Below are positions 1 through 8,139 of a DNA stretch of 35,068 bases, in pieces. Made by a program: the position numbers and the translations under genes. The notes below the pieces were generated by a model that was given only the letters and a program-made list of their open reading frames with translations, had not been told where the DNA came from and ran no database searches. Origin of the DNA: an uncultured Lachnospiraceae bacterium (lineage in GTDB: Bacteria; Bacillota; Clostridia; Lachnospirales; Lachnospiraceae); assembly GCA_910584945.1 (NCBI GenBank), contig CAJUDY010000041.1:1-35068 (forward strand). Reading direction: 5' to 3'. The number at the start of each line of letters is the position of its first letter. Within the stretch, counting starts at the first letter, position 1.

Positions 1-506
1 GTGGGCTCGTCGGCCAGGACGATGGCCGGCTTGGTGATCAGCGCCCGGGCGATGGCCACCCGCTGCTGCTGCCCGCCGGACAGCTGGTTGGGCATGTTGC
101 GAAGCCGGTCTTTTAAGGCCAGCATCCCAATGACATCCTCCAGGAAACCCTGGTCTGGGTGTCCGCCGTCCAGTTCCATAGGCAGGATGATATTTTCGTA
201 TACGTTTAATATGGGAACCAGATTGTAATTCTGAAAGATAAAGCCGATACTGCGGCGGCGAAAGATGGTCAGTTCCTCTTCGTTCTTCTGTGACAGCTCT
301 TCTCCCCGGATAAGTACGCTGCCGGAAGTGGGCACGTCTAGTCCACCCATCATATGGAGCAGAGTGGATTTTCCGCTGCCGGAGGTGCCCACCACGGCCA
401 CGAACTCTCCCTGCTCCACCAAAAGGCTGACGCCGTCCAGCGCTTTTGTCACGTTGGGTTCCACGCCGTAATATTTTTTCAGGTCTATGGTCTGTAAGAT
501 ACTCAT
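1..506 (-). CDS. ABC transporter ATP-binding protein, MacB/LolD-like (3' end beyond window)
   Basis: ATPase subunit of an ABC exporter or antimicrobial-peptide transporter, acting at the inner face of the membrane. The translation begins MSILQTIDLKKYYG and shows Walker A (GTSGSGKST), a Q-loop (FQNYNLVP), the ABC signature (LSGGQQQRVAIARAL) and Walker B (AIVLADEP). The window ends just after Walker B, so the D- and H-loops and the stop lie outside. AAAGGAG about 10 nt upstream supports this start. It follows the two-component pair on the same strand, the order of Bce-type detoxification modules, so regulation by that pair is likely (inference). The permease expected next would lie left of the window. 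Confidence 0.93.
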   Translation of the reverse strand, partial: MSILQTIDLKKYYGVEPNVTKALDGVSLLVEQGEFVAVVGTSGSGKSTLLHMMGGLDVPTSGSVLIRGEELSQKNEEELTIFRRRSIGFIFQNYNLVPILNVYENIILPMELDGGHPDQGFLEDVIGMLALKDRLRNMPNQLSGGQQQRVAIARALITKPAIVLADEP

Positions 507-613
507 ATGATGATAACTCCTTTCCAGGCTGCCGCCTGCTATAAGAGTTATTGTAAGAGAAAAAGGTCTCAGAAATGTCCGAAAAGTATGAAGGTTTTCT
601 TAAGATAAAAAGA

Positions 614-1648
614 TCAGCCCCAGGGGAGGAAGACGGAGAAAGTGGAGCCTTTCCCGGGAGCAGAAGCGACCATGATATAGCCCCCCTGCAGGGCGATGAT
701 CTCCCGGGCCAGGTAGAGTCCGATCCCGATCCCGGGGATATGATGTACCTCCTTTTCCCGATAGAAACGGCGAAAGACAGCGGCGTGACTGCTCTCCGGG
801 ATACCGATGCCGGTGTCCGCGATATTGATCCTGGCGTACATCTCCCAGACTTCCACAAATACATGAATGCTGCCGCCTTCCGGAGTATATTTGACCGCGT
901 TGTCCATCAGGTTAAAGATCGCTTCCTCCGTCCATTTGGCGTCGTGAGGCAGGCAGAGCGTCTCCGGACATTCCACGGTCACAGTCAGATGCTTCTGTCC
1001 GGCCTGACAGAAAATCCCGCTCATAGCCTGGGCGATCGTTTCATATAAAGGCCTGCTGCTTTTTATGAGACGGATAGCCCCCGACTCCAGGCGGGAGGTT
1101 TTCAGAAGAGACTCAAAGAGAAAATGCAGCTTGTCCGTCTGGGCTTTCAAACCTTTTAAAAATTCCTCCTGTTCCTCTGGCGGGACGGAATGGCCCAGCA
1201 GCGTGTCGGTCACCAGACGCAGATTGCTGACCGGGGTTTTTACCTGATGGGAAATATCAGTGATCAGCTGCTGTAGCTTCTGATGCTCCTCCCTGGAGGC
1301 TTCTTTCTGCTTCTGCATGATCTGATACAGACGAAGGAGCTTTAAGTGGATGCGGGACAAAAGAGTTTCCTCATCAGAACTCACTTCCGGGCAGGAAATA
1401 CCTTCGGTCATCTGATCGATCGTCCGGCACAGTTCACAGGTGAAGTCGGAAAGCTGACCGGTCAAAAGCCAAAGCAGGAACAGGGTCCAGCCGAAAGCAA
1501 GAAAAGACAGCGTGAGTCCCATGGACAGAAAGCGTCCTCCGGGATCGCTCCCCAGACAGAAGAGAAAAATGCAAAGTCCCATGGACAAAAGCATACCGGT
1601 CACCGGAAGAAGACATCTCTTACGAATATAGGATACAGACGGACTCAT
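614..1648 (-). CDS. Sensor histidine kinase, short-loop (BceS/intramembrane-sensing-like)
   Basis: Membrane sensor kinase, 344 aa. Two hydrophobic segments (about residues 13-33 and 40-63) are separated by only a few residues, so there is almost no extracellular sensor. This is the architecture of intramembrane-sensing kinases that work with ABC transporters. The H-box is DISHQVKTPVSNLR (H134), followed by the N-box NLMDNAVKYTPEGG, G1 ADTGIGIP and G2 GIGIGLYLAREI. The ATG overlaps the regulator's TGA by four bases (ATGA), giving translational coupling; the frame stays open upstream, but that part is the regulator in another frame. The partner regulator and the ABC ATPase flank it. The stimulus cannot be read from sequence. 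Confidence 0.92.
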   Translation of the reverse strand: MSPSVSYIRKRCLLPVTGMLLSMGLCIFLFCLGSDPGGRFLSMGLTLSFLAFGWTLFLLWLLTGQLSDFTCELCRTIDQMTEGISCPEVSSDEETLLSRIHLKLLRLYQIMQKQKEASREEHQKLQQLITDISHQVKTPVSNLRLVTDTLLGHSVPPEEQEEFLKGLKAQTDKLHFLFESLLKTSRLESGAIRLIKSSRPLYETIAQAMSGIFCQAGQKHLTVTVECPETLCLPHDAKWTEEAIFNLMDNAVKYTPEGGSIHVFVEVWEMYARINIADTGIGIPESSHAAVFRRFYREKEVHHIPGIGIGLYLAREIIALQGGYIMVASAPGKGSTFSVFLPWG

Positions 1649-2334
1649 ATGGCTTCTCCTCCCATCCACTGATAGCCCATGCCGTAAACCGTCCTGATAT
1701 AGGTATGGCCGGTCTCCTCGATCTTCCCCCGCAGGCGGCTGACCGAGGTAGTGAGGGTATGGGTATCCACATAGCGTTCTTCCGAATCCCACAGCTTTTG
1801 CAAAAGCTGCTGCCTGGTCAGCACCCGTCCGGGATTCTGGCAGAACAGGCGCAGCATCCGGAATTCCAGCGCGGATAAAGGCAAAGGTTTCCCGCCAAGG
1901 ACAGCGGACTGGCCGGTAAAATCAAGACAAAGGACGCCATCGTCATAGAGCACCCGGTCGGGTGACCGCCGTTTCAGCATATCGAACATGGCGCGGATTT
2001 TTTTCTTAAGCGCCAGAACGGAGAAGGGCTTTGTGATGTAATCTACCGCCCCGGCTTCATAGCCTCTGACCTGATCGCATTCCTGATCGTTGGCGGTCAG
2101 AAAGATAAAGAGCGTATCTGGATGAGCCGGCTTGACCCGCCGACACAGTTCCAGTCCGCTGCCGTCCGGAAGACCGATATCCAAAAGTACCAGATCATAG
2201 ACGGCGGCGCCCAGCTTTTCTGCGGCCTCCTCATACGTCAGAACGGGGGTCAGCTGATAGCCCTCCAGCGACAGATTATAAGTGAGCGTTTTATTCAAAA
2301 GTTCATCGTCCTCGACGACCAGAATCTGTTTCAT
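1645..2334 (-). CDS. Response regulator, OmpR/PhoB family
   Basis: Cytoplasmic transcription factor, 229 aa. The receiver domain occupies about residues 1-115, with the acidic pocket VVEDD, phospho-acceptor D52 in LVLLDIGLPDG, a Thr in FLTAND and Lys in ITKPF. A winged-helix Trans_reg_C domain follows (about 130-225), with RVLTRQQLLQKLW and the recognition helix in VDTHTLTTSVSRLR. It is first in a regulator-kinase-ABC series and overlaps the kinase start by four bases. Only 26 bases separate it from the upstream ATPase gene, and the AAGGA-like ribosome site is rather far (about 14 nt), so the start is less secure than the family. Confidence 0.93.
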   Translation of the reverse strand: MKQILVVEDDELLNKTLTYNLSLEGYQLTPVLTYEEAAEKLGAAVYDLVLLDIGLPDGSGLELCRRVKPAHPDTLFIFLTANDQECDQVRGYEAGAVDYITKPFSVLALKKKIRAMFDMLKRRSPDRVLYDDGVLCLDFTGQSAVLGGKPLPLSALEFRMLRLFCQNPGRVLTRQQLLQKLWDSEERYVDTHTLTTSVSRLRGKIEETGHTYIRTVYGMGYQWMGGEAI

Positions 2335-2360
2335 GGGGTTCGATTTTGTTCCTTTCTCAA

Positions 2361-3653
2361 TTATAACAGTTCTTTGGCCTTCCGTGCCAGATACAGCGGC
2401 AGATTGATGATCTGCCCGTCTTTTCGGTAACCACGTTTGGAAAAACGCAGCGCATACTCCGGTTTATGATCCGCAAGATACCGTTTAAAAGACGGCGCCG
2501 ACCGGTCCTCTCCCCCTTTGACCTCAACGGGAATGATCTCTGTGCCATATTGCAGGACAAAATCAATCTCCCCATGCTTATCAGAAAAATAGCGAGGTTC
2601 TGCCTGAAACTGTCCCCGCAGCTGCTGCAGCACAAAGTTTTCCGTCAAAGGTCCTTTAAACTGATAATCACTTTTCAGCAAAATGGCACGGTTGTCAAGC
2701 CCGGACATGAACTTCAGCAAACCGGTATCAAAGACAAACAACTTAAACTGATCCAGCCGGTCAAACGCGGCAAGGGGATGTTCCATTTTGGATAAATTAT
2801 GGACCCGGTTCAACATCCCTGCGGACACCAGCCACTCAATGGCCTCTTCAAAATCCCTGGCTCTGCCCCCCTCCCGAACCGCGCCGTACATGAACTTTTC
2901 ATTCGCTTTGGCAAGCTGCGAGACGATGCTGCGAAAAACCAGAAGAATACGTCCGCTGTTGACTCTGCCATTATGCTTGGAAAAATCATTTTCGTAGATC
3001 TCGGTCAATTCTCTCTGAATCCGGGAAATTTTTGCTGGATCTTTATATTTGACCCAGGACGCCACACATTCCGGCATCCCGCCGATAATCAGATAATGAT
3101 CATAAACCTCCAGCAAGCGCCGGTGAAAGAGGTCTTCTATGGTCTGCCCCTTTTGAATGCTTTTATAATAAGAAAAAAGCGGCTCATCCGTCGCTTCCAG
3201 AAACTCGTCAAAAGTCAGAGGTTGAACATCCAGCAGATTGACCATTCCCACCGGATAGGATTTCGGCTGCGCCAGCAGCGTACCCAGAAGACTGCCCGCC
3301 GCGATCACATGGTATCCGCCGGCCCTTTCCTTAAAATATTTGAGCGCGTTCAATGCCGCCGGACATTCCTGTATCTCGTCCAAAGCAATCAGTGTCTCGC
3401 CCGGAAGAATCTTCTCCCCGGCAATCATGGATAAAAGTTCGATCAGGCGTTCCGGATTTTTATTGCTCTCAAAAATCGATTTCAGCGCGTCCTCTTCGTC
3501 AAAATTAAAATATACAAAGTGCTGATAATATTGCTGGCCGAACTCTCTCATCAGCCAGGTCTTCCCCACCTGCCTTGCGCCCTTCAGCACCATGGGTTTA
3601 CGTTCCTCGCTGTCTTTCCACTTCATAAGATCCTCTATGGCATTCCTTTTCAT
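2361..3653 (-). CDS. AAA family ATPase with DUF4143 C-terminal domain
   Basis: P-loop ATPase of the AAA_14/DUF4143 family, about 430 aa and full length. Walker A is GARQVGKT (residues 25-32) and Walker B lies in TLIALDEIQECP. The C-terminal part contains GEIDFVLQYG...IIPVEVKGGED, the D...ExK pattern of a PD-(D/E)XK-like nuclease fold typical of the DUF4143 region. Members are widespread and often adjacent to mobile DNA, but their substrate is poorly defined. A TTG lies directly before the ATG, so the start could be three bases upstream. A TTGAAT-17-TATAAT promoter sits about 50 bases upstream and the gene appears to be transcribed alone. Confidence 0.88.
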   Translation of the reverse strand: MKRNAIEDLMKWKDSEERKPMVLKGARQVGKTWLMREFGQQYYQHFVYFNFDEEDALKSIFESNKNPERLIELLSMIAGEKILPGETLIALDEIQECPAALNALKYFKERAGGYHVIAAGSLLGTLLAQPKSYPVGMVNLLDVQPLTFDEFLEATDEPLFSYYKSIQKGQTIEDLFHRRLLEVYDHYLIIGGMPECVASWVKYKDPAKISRIQRELTEIYENDFSKHNGRVNSGRILLVFRSIVSQLAKANEKFMYGAVREGGRARDFEEAIEWLVSAGMLNRVHNLSKMEHPLAAFDRLDQFKLFVFDTGLLKFMSGLDNRAILLKSDYQFKGPLTENFVLQQLRGQFQAEPRYFSDKHGEIDFVLQYGTEIIPVEVKGGEDRSAPSFKRYLADHKPEYALRFSKRGYRKDGQIINLPLYLARKAKELL

Positions 3654-3704
3654 CAACGGTCACCGGCCTTTCCGTATCAAGAATTTTCTGTATGATCCTT
3701 TTTT

Positions 3705-3733
3705 ATTATACGAAAAAGAGCTGTAAAATTCAA
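3705..3733 (-). promoter_or_regulatory. Sigma-A-type promoter of the AAA ATPase gene
   Basis: On the minus strand TTGAAT (3728-3733) and TATAAT (3705-3710) are separated by 17 bases, about 50 bases before the ATPase start. The -35 box lies within the terminator hairpin of the upstream malic-enzyme remnant. Confidence 0.6.
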
Positions 3734-3751
3734 CTTAAGATTTTACAGCTC
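3718..3751 (-). terminator. Rho-independent terminator after the malic-enzyme remnant
   Basis: A perfect 12-bp stem (GAGCTGTAAAAT paired with ATTTTACAGCTC) with a 10-base loop is followed on the minus strand by TTTTT. It sits 17 bases after the remnant's stop codon. That the terminator is intact while the gene is broken suggests recent decay. Confidence 0.85.
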
Positions 3752-3768
3752 TCAAAAGCGAAACTTTT

Positions 3769-4312
3769 CTATTGTCTGGCTACGCCGCTTTTTCTTGCGG
3801 CTTCTTTCACTGCTTCCGCGATGGCGTCTCTGACTCTGGGATCAAAAGCGGCCGGAAGAATATAGTCCGCACACCGTTCCTCATCACTGACCAGCTCCGC
3901 AATCGCATATGCCGCCGCAATCTTCATCTCATCGTTGATATCGCTTGCTCTCACATCCAGAACTCCCCGGAACAATCCCGGAAAACAAAGGACATTGTTC
4001 ACCTGATTCGAGAAATCCGAACGTCCGGTGGATACCACTGCGGCTCCGGCCTCCTTTGCCTCGTTCGGAAAAATCTCCGGCGTCGGATTGGCGCAGGCAA
4101 AAAAATGGTCGCGTCCCCTGTAGATTGTGCCCTTACGGTCTGTCTTGATCACCTTCCGCCCGCCCATGGCCATCAGAAGCTTAATGATAGCAATCCCTGC
4201 AGCTCTGGGCCCCAGAAGTCACGATCCTCACATCCTTTAAGTCCTTATGCACTACTTTCAAAGCATTGATCACATGGGCAGGCGTAATTACAGCTGTTCC
4301 GTACTGAGTTGT
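3769..4312 (-). pseudogene. Malic enzyme (malate dehydrogenase, decarboxylating) remnant, truncated, frameshifted and internally deleted
   Basis: Two minus-strand frames together resemble the NAD(P)-binding half of malic enzyme. The first (to about 4190) has QYGTAVITPAHVINALKVV and VRIVTSGAQ, matching the family's QHGTA...INALK...GAGAAG region. The second (3769-4173) begins KLLMAMGGRKVIKTDRKG and continues ANPTPEIFPNEAKEAG and STGRSDFSNQVNNVLCFPGL to the natural C terminus. The frame changes at about 4185-4200. The catalytic N-terminal domain is absent. Between GTIYRGRD and the ANPTPEI motif roughly 50 residues usually present in the family are missing. It cannot be a working enzyme. The downstream terminator remains intact. 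Confidence 0.85.
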
Positions 4313-4440
4313 TTTACGGTGTGATTTCGTGTGTGAGAGCCGAAAGATTTGACTGGAACAGCGAAAATGCAGAATGTCAGATAAAAAAATTGCTACACGT
4401 AAATCCAATGTACAAGAAAGAAATGGGAAAAAACAAAGGT

Positions 4441-4755
4441 ATGAAAATCGGTCTATACTTACAGACCCAAACCGCCTGTAGCCCGGAAGCATTTCAACGT
4501 GCCATGGACATTGCCTCTAATGCTGATTTTGATATCCTTCTATTTCCGGAGGATTGCTACTGCCCGGAAATAGAAGATTTTTGAAGCGAAATACGCAGAA
4601 CTGTTTCCCAGTGGAACCGGAAATGTTGCGAAACCCCTGCGCATGGCGCTCAGATCACTGATTATCCAGACGAAATTTCAGTATTTTATGCACCGGCGGA
4701 AAAAGAGGATTCTCTGCGCCCTTCTACGCCTGTGGGAGTTTTTCTCCGGTTGTAG
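4441..4755 (+). pseudogene. Probable carbon-nitrogen hydrolase (nitrilase family) remnant
   Basis: A plus-strand frame begins MKIGLYLQTQTACSPEAFQ and reaches FDILLFPEDCYCPEIEDF before a stop. This resembles the N terminus of nitrilase/CN-hydrolase proteins, where the first catalytic Glu sits in a FPE motif. After the stop other frames remain coding-like, for example EAKYAELFPSG directly downstream and DYPDEISVFYAPAEKED near 4660, suggesting several frameshifts or deletions. The Lys and Cys of the catalytic triad are not found. It faces the malic-enzyme remnant, and both look broken near 4310-4440. Family assignment is moderate. Confidence 0.45.
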
Positions 4756-4793
4756 TTCTGTTGGAATTGCACTTGTGGCTTAATCAGCAAGCA

Positions 4794-5564
4794 CTAAATA
4801 AGCCTTATAATTTGTTCATACAAGCCGCTGCTTCTCTCACAATGAAAAGTTTTATTTATGTGCATATGACCAAACAGCCAAGCCTTATAGGCAACTGTCT
4901 GCTTAATCTCTTGTAAATAATCGGTCAATCTATCTCTTTGATATAGTCCTGAACCGCCATCTATCTGTCTAAGTAATGACGTATATGGACTGTGAGTAAT
5001 AATGTAATCTACTCTATGATTCTGCTTTTTGAGATTAGACAATCCCTCATTCATTTCTTCTTCATTTGGAAGTTCTCTTTCCCACCAGCTTACATGATTG
5101 ATTCTGTACAAAGCAAATGGATCTTTATCTAACCGTTTTTTCTTTTCTTTGAAGTCTGGATCATCAGGTTCTAATATACCTGCAGATATATCATGACTAC
5201 TTGCACCTCCAAAAGCAAAAAATGACTTATCTTCAATATGGAATATCTGACCTCTCATCAGATGAATAACTGATGGACGAATGAAATGCACATTTCCTCC
5301 ATGCCATTTCTCTACTGGATAAGTATCAAGCCTTTGATGGTTTTCGTGATTTCCATCAATAAAAATTGTTGTAAATGGTTTCCTCTCTAACCAGTCCAGC
5401 CAATACTTCTCAGTTCTATTTTCTCCTTTGTAATCCCACACAAGCCCGAAATCACCAAGAATAATAACTGTATCATCCTTTGTCATTTCTTTCTGCTCTG
5501 GAAAAATATCTGTGGAAAATCTCTGTGGGTTTCCGTGTATATCGCCTGTGATCCAAACTGCCAT
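4794..5564 (-). CDS. Metallophosphoesterase (calcineurin-like)
   Basis: Predicted dinuclear-metal phosphoesterase, 256 aa. All family motifs are present in order: GDIHG (D8, H10), GDFG (D38), GNHEN (N72, H73), a His in THSPY and GHMH near the C terminus. There is no signal peptide, so it is cytosolic. The start is supported by GAGGTAA just upstream and a TTGACA-17-TAGTAT promoter at 5646-5674. Its neighbours are a Thg1-like polymerase and the stub of a second metallophosphoesterase, so an RNA- or nucleotide-related role is plausible but not shown. The substrate cannot be predicted. The region looks more AT-rich than the flanks. Confidence 0.92.
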   Translation of the reverse strand: MAVWITGDIHGNPQRFSTDIFPEQKEMTKDDTVIILGDFGLVWDYKGENRTEKYWLDWLERKPFTTIFIDGNHENHQRLDTYPVEKWHGGNVHFIRPSVIHLMRGQIFHIEDKSFFAFGGASSHDISAGILEPDDPDFKEKKKRLDKDPFALYRINHVSWWERELPNEEEMNEGLSNLKKQNHRVDYIITHSPYTSLLRQIDGGSGLYQRDRLTDYLQEIKQTVAYKAWLFGHMHINKTFHCERSSGLYEQIIRLI

Positions 5565-5645
5565 ATCAATTACCTCATATCCGTTTTCTTTTATAACCTT
5601 TCATTCAGAATTCTTTAAATATGACTGCAGCAGTATTTGCTATAT

Positions 5646-5674
5646 ATACTACTACAGTCTTATCTAAATGTCAA
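5646..5674 (-). promoter_or_regulatory. Promoter of the metallophosphoesterase gene
   Basis: On the minus strand TTGACA (5669-5674) and TAGTAT (5646-5651) are separated by 17 bases, about 80 bases upstream of the ATG. The region 5565-5770 holds no other coding signal, so the phosphoesterase probably has its own transcript apart from the Thg1-like gene. Confidence 0.55.
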
Positions 5675-5770
5675 CAGATGAAAATGGTGGGTAACTCTGT
5701 TTGCAGGACGTTGGAAAGCTGCACTTTCGCTCTTCTATTGGCGGTTTGGAAATTGAACATCGTTTCCCTT

Positions 5771-6601
5771 TTATTCTTCTATATAAATCAATCGTTCAAT
5801 ATATGCCCTTCCCTCTTCTTTAAAAATCGGAATCTTTTGATCAAGTTCCCAGCGGGCCCTTGTACCATCTTCCAACATTACTTTTACCGCACAGCTCCCC
5901 CATTTTAGACAGGCAGGATAATCATTCCAGTCAATCTGCCTTTCCCTGACAAGCAGTTCTTGAATCTCTTTACAGGACTTGTTTTGCAGTTCCCGGTGCG
6001 AAAAATTTGCCTGCCCTGCCATCTGAATACTGTTTCTTATTGCGTCCAACTGTCTCCAGTAAAAGTAATTTGCCACCTCTTCTTTGGGAATACTAAATAC
6101 TCTTGCATCAAACAGAGCACCTTTCCTGCATGCCTGATACAGAATATTCAGATAGCTCTCATATTTAAAAAAAGGTTCCTGATCTCCTGATTCATAAATT
6201 CTGTCAACAAGTGCTCCTACGTTTTCAGCAAAAAAATTGTGAAAGGCCAGAGTTGTCATAGCTGCCGCGACACTGCACATTTTCTGTACTTCATAATCAA
6301 ACCACGCAGAAGTCTCAAATGTCTGATAATCGATCAACACAAGTGATATTTCATCTGACTGGCAATATCCCAGAACACACCCTTGGATATTCTCGCAAAG
6401 ATATTTTGTGGTTTCCTGCATGGTTTTTACCATAATATCATCAAAGGGTTTATGAAAGCCTTTTGTAAATGTATGAAACGATTTACCGTCCACCCGGATC
6501 ACCGCAGGGGTTCTTCTCATCAGTTTTGTTTTGGAAATTTCTTCATAAAAGGATTTCATACGATTCCCCAAATTGTTTCTTTGCATCTTTGATTTACTCA
6601 T
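5771..6601 (-). CDS. Thg1-like protein (tRNA(His) guanylyltransferase family)
   Basis: Member of the Thg1/TLP family of reverse (3'-5') RNA polymerases, 276 aa. The first metal-binding motif appears as IRVDGKSFHTFTKGFHKPFD (D38) and the second as GYCQSDEISLVL (D83, E84). These match the three carboxylates of the palm active site. The later family block appears as DARVFSIPKEEVANYFYWRQ followed by DAIRNSIQMA. Family knowledge: eukaryotic Thg1 adds G-1 to tRNA(His), whereas bacterial TLPs are rare and tend to repair 5'-truncated tRNAs. GGAG lies 7 nt before this ATG. It stands between an intact metallophosphoesterase and the C-terminal stub of another. Confidence 0.93.
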   Translation of the reverse strand: MSKSKMQRNNLGNRMKSFYEEISKTKLMRRTPAVIRVDGKSFHTFTKGFHKPFDDIMVKTMQETTKYLCENIQGCVLGYCQSDEISLVLIDYQTFETSAWFDYEVQKMCSVAAAMTTLAFHNFFAENVGALVDRIYESGDQEPFFKYESYLNILYQACRKGALFDARVFSIPKEEVANYFYWRQLDAIRNSIQMAGQANFSHRELQNKSCKEIQELLVRERQIDWNDYPACLKWGSCAVKVMLEDGTRARWELDQKIPIFKEEGRAYIERLIYIEE

Positions 6602-6632
6602 ATCATACTCCTGTGCTTTTACATAATTCTTA

Positions 6633-6795
6633 CTATTTCCTGAACAGACCGTTGTTCACAAGCAATTCTTCAAAGGTCACCGGCATATACCCGTTGATCA
6701 TACATCCCGCATTCAACGATCTCGGCTCTTCTCTCATCACCTCGAACGCCCGGTTCCTGGCATTGTGAATATGGCCGAAGATTCCCTCCCTATAC
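6633..6795 (-). pseudogene. C-terminal fragment of a second metallophosphoesterase
   Basis: The frame ending at 6633 reads IFGHIHNARNRAFEV, then LNAGCMINGYMPVTFEELLV to a normal-looking C terminus. This is the GH-x-H motif plus NAG...INGY-PVTF-EL tail of calcineurin-like phosphoesterases. No N-terminal half is present, because upstream sequence on this strand is the end of the DUF3883 gene in another frame. The break at about 6795 therefore looks like a junction created by insertion or deletion. It differs from the intact enzyme at 4794-5564, so it is a separate lost gene. Confidence 0.7.
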
Positions 6796-8139
6796 TGCTG
6801 CTGCAGTTTCCTTTCTGTATTGAAGCAGATATTTCCCCTCTGCATGATACAGACTTCCCATCGCCAGGCACCGGATCAGATCTGCGTGAGCGTCCATGCG
6901 GACTACTGTTTTTGACCGGTAATCGTACACCACCACAAGCAGGATGTAATGCTCTCTTCGCTCTGCAGCCAGTTTCATCTGCTCGTTGGACAGCTGAAGT
7001 ATTTCCCTCGATACGCTTTGAAGCGTATGCGTTTTTACTTCCAGATAATAGTCATCTACCACACGACCGGCGTCGTCTGTATATGAGATACGAATATCCC
7101 ATCCCGGCTGATGATAACGTTCTGTGTCCGGATACAGCATTTCCACCTCACCGCCAGTCTCCTGACCGCATACATGAAAAAGCACTCTTCCTTCCTCTTC
7201 TGACCGGATCTTATAACCTCTGTCCAGAAAATAATTGCGGACAGCTCTGCAGGCATATTCTTCACCTGCCAGACCGATTTCCCGTAACACACTCTCCCGG
7301 TCTGTCTCAGAGGTCTCTTCTGACCAGAAGCTGTCCATAAGATCCTGATGACTCATCTCTTTTGCTTTTTTCAGCATCTGTATCAGTTCCTCCGAATTCT
7401 CCGTCCCCAGTTCCTGGTACAGTCGATCCAGATTTCGCGCCTTTCTCTGGAGCGTGACTGCCGCTTTGGGAGTCAAAAGCTTCATCTGATCCTCTTCCTT
7501 GTAATAATTGGGAAAAGCCTCCCTTGCCAGTGTTGGATGCGCCTGTATCCAGCTTAGCAGCCTTGCACAGGCTTCCTGGCATACCATGTCCGCCTGAGAC
7601 AGACTCATTTCCGACAAAAGCCTCTGTACTGCGCCGTTGATCCTCATGATCACATCCTTATCCTGAAATACCGGCAAATTCCATCCCTTCAGAGTGATTC
7701 CTTTGTCCAGTAAAATTTCATAGACATCACACTCCCGGTCTATCCCCTGAAAACAGACGGCAATCTCTTTGAGCTCTTCCTCCTCAATCCGGTCCAGCCT
7801 CAGATCCGCCGGCTCTTTGATCTCTCCTTTCTGATTTGGCAGAATCTTTGCATACCAGTACTCATTACTGTGAAGATAGCGGTTGATCCTGTCGCAGCAG
7901 CAGTTCAGCCACCAGTACAGGTTCTCTGTCTTTACAGATCCTGAAAACCTGTGTTGCAGCGCCTCGCGGTTTTGCTGTTCCTCCAGCCAGCTCATCAGTT
8001 TCAGCAGCACAGCACGATAGCTGTTATTCCACAAAGAATCCGGAAACCTTGTATCTTCTATGTTTCTGCCGCCCGGGAAGCCTCTCTCCCCATACCATGC
8101 TGCACATCCGATACAGCTCCTCATCCGGTCCGCAGGCAA
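6790..8139 (-). CDS. DUF3883 (NOV_C) domain protein, C-terminal half of a split HATPase gene
   Basis: 449 codons are open, but the first ones overlap the preceding gene by 116 bases and the likely join lies near 8070-8095. A long helical middle region precedes a C-terminal DUF3883/NOV_C domain, a predicted nuclease-like fold. Its features are EEYACRAVRNYFLDRGY, PGWDIRISYTD and VDDYYLEVKT, the D...ExK-like core. In this family the domain usually ends a single large protein whose N terminus is a sacsin/NO VEIN-type ATPase, which is exactly the preceding gene. If it is translated on its own, a start inside the overlap (for example ATG near 8000) is possible. Its stop abuts the phosphoesterase stub. 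Confidence 0.75.
   Translation of the reverse strand: MPADRMRSCIGCAAWYGERGFPGGRNIEDTRFPDSLWNNSYRAVLLKLMSWLEEQQNREALQHRFSGSVKTENLYWWLNCCCDRINRYLHSNEYWYAKILPNQKGEIKEPADLRLDRIEEEELKEIAVCFQGIDRECDVYEILLDKGITLKGWNLPVFQDKDVIMRINGAVQRLLSEMSLSQADMVCQEACARLLSWIQAHPTLAREAFPNYYKEEDQMKLLTPKAAVTLQRKARNLDRLYQELGTENSEELIQMLKKAKEMSHQDLMDSFWSEETSETDRESVLREIGLAGEEYACRAVRNYFLDRGYKIRSEEEGRVLFHVCGQETGGEVEMLYPDTERYHQPGWDIRISYTDDAGRVVDDYYLEVKTHTLQSVSREILQLSNEQMKLAAERREHYILLVVVYDYRSKTVVRMDAHADLIRCLAMGSLYHAEGKYLLQYRKETAAAV

Noticed and set aside
8024..8060. Programmed ribosomal frameshift joining HATPase and DUF3883
   Set aside because: No slippery heptamer, shift-prone stop context or following pseudoknot was visible near the stop, and the frame switch seems to lie further upstream. 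A plain indel is simpler.
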